From Clostridiales bacterium (GTDB lineage: Bacteria; Bacillota; Clostridia; Oscillospirales; Oscillospiraceae): 13,547 bases of DNA. Positions 11,715 to 13,547 of this stretch are shown piece after piece. The first letter of the stretch is position 1, and the number at the start of each line of letters is the position of its first letter. The notes under the pieces are model-generated. The model saw only the letters and a program-made list of their open reading frames with translations, was not told the DNA's origin and did not search any database. The position numbers were made by a program, and so were the translations under genes. The DNA is taken from the NCBI GenBank assembly GCA_004551945.1, contig SFPN01000038.1, positions 1 to 13,547 of the forward strand. Reading direction: 5' to 3'.

Positions 11715-12800
11715 ATGACAGACTTGACCCAACGCGTCCAGTTTTTCCTGGGGGCAAATTCTGCCGAAGGATTTGTATCCTTGTATGAGCAATGGGTGGA
11801 TCAGAAACAGATCCAGGGTTTCTATGTGCTCAAAGGCGGCGCAGGCTGCGGCAAGTCCACGCTGATGCGCCAGGTAGCCCGGCAAATGGAGACGGAGGGA
11901 TACTCCGTGGAATATATCCGCTGTTCCGGAGACCCAGATTCTCTGGATGGCATTTTCATTCCCCAAAAGGGTGTCGCGTTGGCAGACGGCACCTCGCCCC
12001 ATGTGCTGGACCCGGCTTACACCGGGGCCACCGGCCACTACATTGACCTGGGCGCCGGCTATGACCGAAAGGCCCTCTTTCTCATGCGGGAGGAGATCAT
12101 CGCCGCCGTCCAGGCCTACCAGGCCTGCTATCCCCAGGCTTACCGCTGCATCCGGGGTGCGGAAGAGAGCTGGCGGCGAGGCCGCCGTCCTCTGCACACG
12201 GAGGAGACCATGGCCAAGGTCCAGAAGCGGGCAGCGGGGATTCTGGCCCGGGAACTGAAAGGAAGGGAAGAAGGGATCGGCCGCAGGACCCGCCGTTTTC
12301 TCAGCGGCGTAACCTGTCAGGGACGCATCCTGTTGGAGGATACCATTTCCGCGCTGTGTCAGCGGGGCTATGAGATTCGGGATGAGTGTGGTCTCAGCGG
12401 ACCGCTGCTCAGCCGCCTGGAGCAGGGCTTTTTGGAGCGGGGCTATGATGTCATCGCCTGCCCCAGCCCGGAGCGGCCCAGCCGGCTGGAGCATCTGCTG
12501 ATCCCGGCCCTCTCCCTGGCCTTTGTCACCGGTTCCGCGGGGCGGGAGGGGTTCCGCACCATCCGGACAGAAAGCCTGGTGGAAAAGGCCGCCTGGCAGG
12601 AGGGCAGAAGCTTTCTGCGCCTGTCCAACCGGGTGGCCAGGGAGCTGCTGGAAGAGGCGGTGAGCCATCTGGCCCAGGCCAAGGCCCGCCACGACGAGCT
12701 GGAGGCTTTGTACCACCCCTATGTGGATTTCTCCCTGTCAGAGGAACTGGCCAGGCAGACGGCAGAGGAGATCCTGTCCCTGCCCGACACCCTGTCATAA
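11715..12800 (+). CDS. PRK06851-type duplicated P-loop ATPase
   Basis: A 361-residue protein made of two related halves. Half one (about 5-150) has FFLGANSAEGFVSLYE, Walker A GGAGCGKST (41-49), RCSGDPDSLDGIFIP and ALADGTSPH. Half two (about 190-340) repeats the order as RFLSGVTCQG, RDECGLSGPLL, ACPSPERPSRLEHLLIP and LAFVTGS. Its P-loop has become ECGLSGPLL, with the Lys and Ser/Thr lost, so it should not bind ATP normally. The end, RHDELEALYHPYVDFS, is a family signature. The family is common in spore-forming Firmicutes; its role is unknown. The start is ATG 11715 behind GGGAGG; an upstream ATG at 11691 lacks a ribosome site. Confidence 0.85.
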   Translation: MTDLTQRVQFFLGANSAEGFVSLYEQWVDQKQIQGFYVLKGGAGCGKSTLMRQVARQMETEGYSVEYIRCSGDPDSLDGIFIPQKGVALADGTSPHVLDPAYTGATGHYIDLGAGYDRKALFLMREEIIAAVQAYQACYPQAYRCIRGAEESWRRGRRPLHTEETMAKVQKRAAGILARELKGREEGIGRRTRRFLSGVTCQGRILLEDTISALCQRGYEIRDECGLSGPLLSRLEQGFLERGYDVIACPSPERPSRLEHLLIPALSLAFVTGSAGREGFRTIRTESLVEKAAWQEGRSFLRLSNRVARELLEEAVSHLAQAKARHDELEALYHPYVDFSLSEELARQTAEEILSLPDTLS

Positions 12801-12807
12801 GAAACCC

Positions 12808-12836
12808 TTGCTCTGGCCCCGGCTCCGTGCTACAAT
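12808..12836 (+). promoter_or_regulatory. Candidate promoter of the PAP2 gene
   Basis: TTGCTC (12808-12813), 17 bases, then TACAAT (12831-12836), 38 bases before the PAP2 start codon. Good -10, moderate -35. No terminator separates this gene from the ATPase upstream, so read-through is also possible. Confidence 0.5.
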
Positions 12837-12874
12837 AACGAAACCACACCCGCACGGAGAAAGGGGGCAGCAGA

Positions 12875-13438
12875 ATGAATTCCTTATCCCTGGCGGAGCT
12901 GAGCATCCTGGACTGGATTGCCCAGCACTGCCATACGGACTGGCTGGATACAATCATGCCGGCGATCTCTCAACTGGGAAACAGTGGTGCGATCTGGATT
13001 CTGCTGGCGCTGGGTATTCTGGTGCTGAGCCGGCGGCAAAAGGCCACAGGCTTTCAGGTCCTGTTGGCGCTGCTGCTCAGCCTGATTATCTGCAACCTGA
13101 TTTTGAAAAACGGGGTGGGCCGGATTCGGCCCTTTGCACTCAACGAAGCGGTGGAGCTTCTGATCCCACCGCCCGGAGACCCGTCCTTTCCATCAGGCCA
13201 CACATCGGCCTCCTTTGCGGCGGCTACCGTTCTGCTTCTGACCCGGTGGCAAGGCCGCTGGGCTGCGCTGGTTCTGGCAGGACTGATCGCCTTTTCCCGG
13301 CTGTATCTCTATGTCCACTTTCCCACGGACGTGCTGGGGGGCCTGGTGGCAGGGGTTCTCTGCGGCGTGCTGGCGGTGACCATCTGGAACCGCTGGCTGG
13401 CGTCGTCTCCCCTGGGACGGAAGCTCACCGGAACATAA
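12875..13438 (+). CDS. PAP2-family membrane phosphatase
   Basis: A 187-residue membrane protein with the three PAP2 phosphatase motifs: K78...R85-P86 (KNGVGRIRP), PSGH (S107-G108-H109) and SR-x5-H-x3-D (S141, R142, H148, D152). Hydrophobic helices lie at about 38-52, 60-77, 110-123, 128-145 and 153-172. The active-site motifs sit at helix ends on the outer face. Family members dephosphorylate lipid phosphates such as undecaprenyl pyrophosphate or phosphatidic acid. The short length fits a bacterial undecaprenyl-pyrophosphatase or PgpB-like enzyme, but the substrate is not certain. The start is ATG 12875 behind AAAGGGGGC. Confidence 0.92.
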   Translation: MNSLSLAELSILDWIAQHCHTDWLDTIMPAISQLGNSGAIWILLALGILVLSRRQKATGFQVLLALLLSLIICNLILKNGVGRIRPFALNEAVELLIPPPGDPSFPSGHTSASFAAATVLLLTRWQGRWAALVLAGLIAFSRLYLYVHFPTDVLGGLVAGVLCGVLAVTIWNRWLASSPLGRKLTGT

Positions 13439-13474
13439 GAAAACAAAAGGGCGCGTTGCAAAATAGCGACTAAA

Positions 13475-13521
13475 AAACACCGCGGATAGGAGCCCAAAAG
13501 GGTTTCCTATCCGCGGTGTTT
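13475..13521. terminator. Long hairpin, probable terminator after the PAP2 gene
   Basis: Seventeen perfect base pairs (13475-13491 with 13505-13521), topped by CCC/GGG around AAAA. The stem starts with AAA and ends with TTT, but only three T follow the GC core on the plus strand. It may act as a bidirectional terminator at the end of the PAP2 unit. Because the arms are long and perfect, a small repeat element is also possible. Confidence 0.65.
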
Positions 13522-13547
13522 GCGTTAGAATTGAAAGTGTGCACAAC

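Noticed and set aside
11505..12716. 403-codon minus-strand frame opposite the P-loop ATPase
   Set aside because: No family motif, and it is rich in Gly/Pro/Leu as expected from antisense translation. The plus strand has Walker A and duplicated domains.
13439..13547. Insertion sequence end or MITE at the long hairpin near the right edge
   Set aside because: No flanking target duplication or second copy is visible in the window, and the position just after a gene favours a terminator.

Overview
The window looks like a moderately high-GC, spore-forming, anaerobic Firmicute of the Oscillospiraceae type (Flavonifractor / Pseudoflavonifractor / Lawsonibacter-like). Evidence: a cotJC-like spore-coat catalase fragment, an anaerobic ribonucleotide reductase (NrdD)-like protein, a PRK06851-type ATPase typical of clostridia, Spo0A-box-like sequences, and two serine tRNAs with encoded CCA ends. 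Genus is not provable from this window.

Left edge (1-1640): the end of a prophage lysis module. It holds the tail of one unseen gene, a C39-type cysteine peptidase endolysin, and a 95-residue protein that is essentially a free-standing NrdD glycyl-radical tail, closed by a strong terminator. Next comes a scar zone with three elements. The first is a terminator followed by an orphan 23-nt tRNA-Ser 3' end. The second is an inverted repeat. The third is a 36-codon internal fragment of cotJC, broken at both ends and abutting the recombinase gene.

Mobile module (1639-3665): a large serine recombinase on the minus strand, divergent from two short overlapping plus-strand genes (one unrecognised, one a phage-like small membrane protein), ending at a perfect terminator.

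Export and regulation (3674-8701): a near-perfect sigma-A promoter with a 15-bp palindromic operator drives a tightly packed operon of a TetR regulator, a DrrA/DrrB-type ABC exporter (ATPase plus permease) and a VOC-fold protein. This reads as a self-regulated drug or toxic-metabolite efflux unit. A second unit carries a DUF4097-type repeat lipoprotein and an AraC regulator with a GyrI-like effector domain that has its own internal ribosome binding site. It ends at a 20-bp bidirectional terminator.

Right half (8709-13547): an M20 amidohydrolase; a membrane-anchored coiled-coil protein with an Ada-like zinc knuckle; tRNA-Ser(GCU) and tRNA-Ser(UGA) with promoter and terminator; a 350-base AT-rich, structured intergenic region; a small DUF6514-like protein; a duplicated P-loop ATPase whose second P-loop has decayed; and a PAP2 phosphatase followed by a long hairpin.

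The most unusual signals are four: the cotJC fragment joined to a serine recombinase; the exact 23-nt tRNA-Ser repeat bracketing 9.46 kb in the orientation expected of an integrated element; the stand-alone glycyl-radical tail in a phage lysis operon; and the degenerate second P-loop. I do not see a clear new multi-gene defence system.
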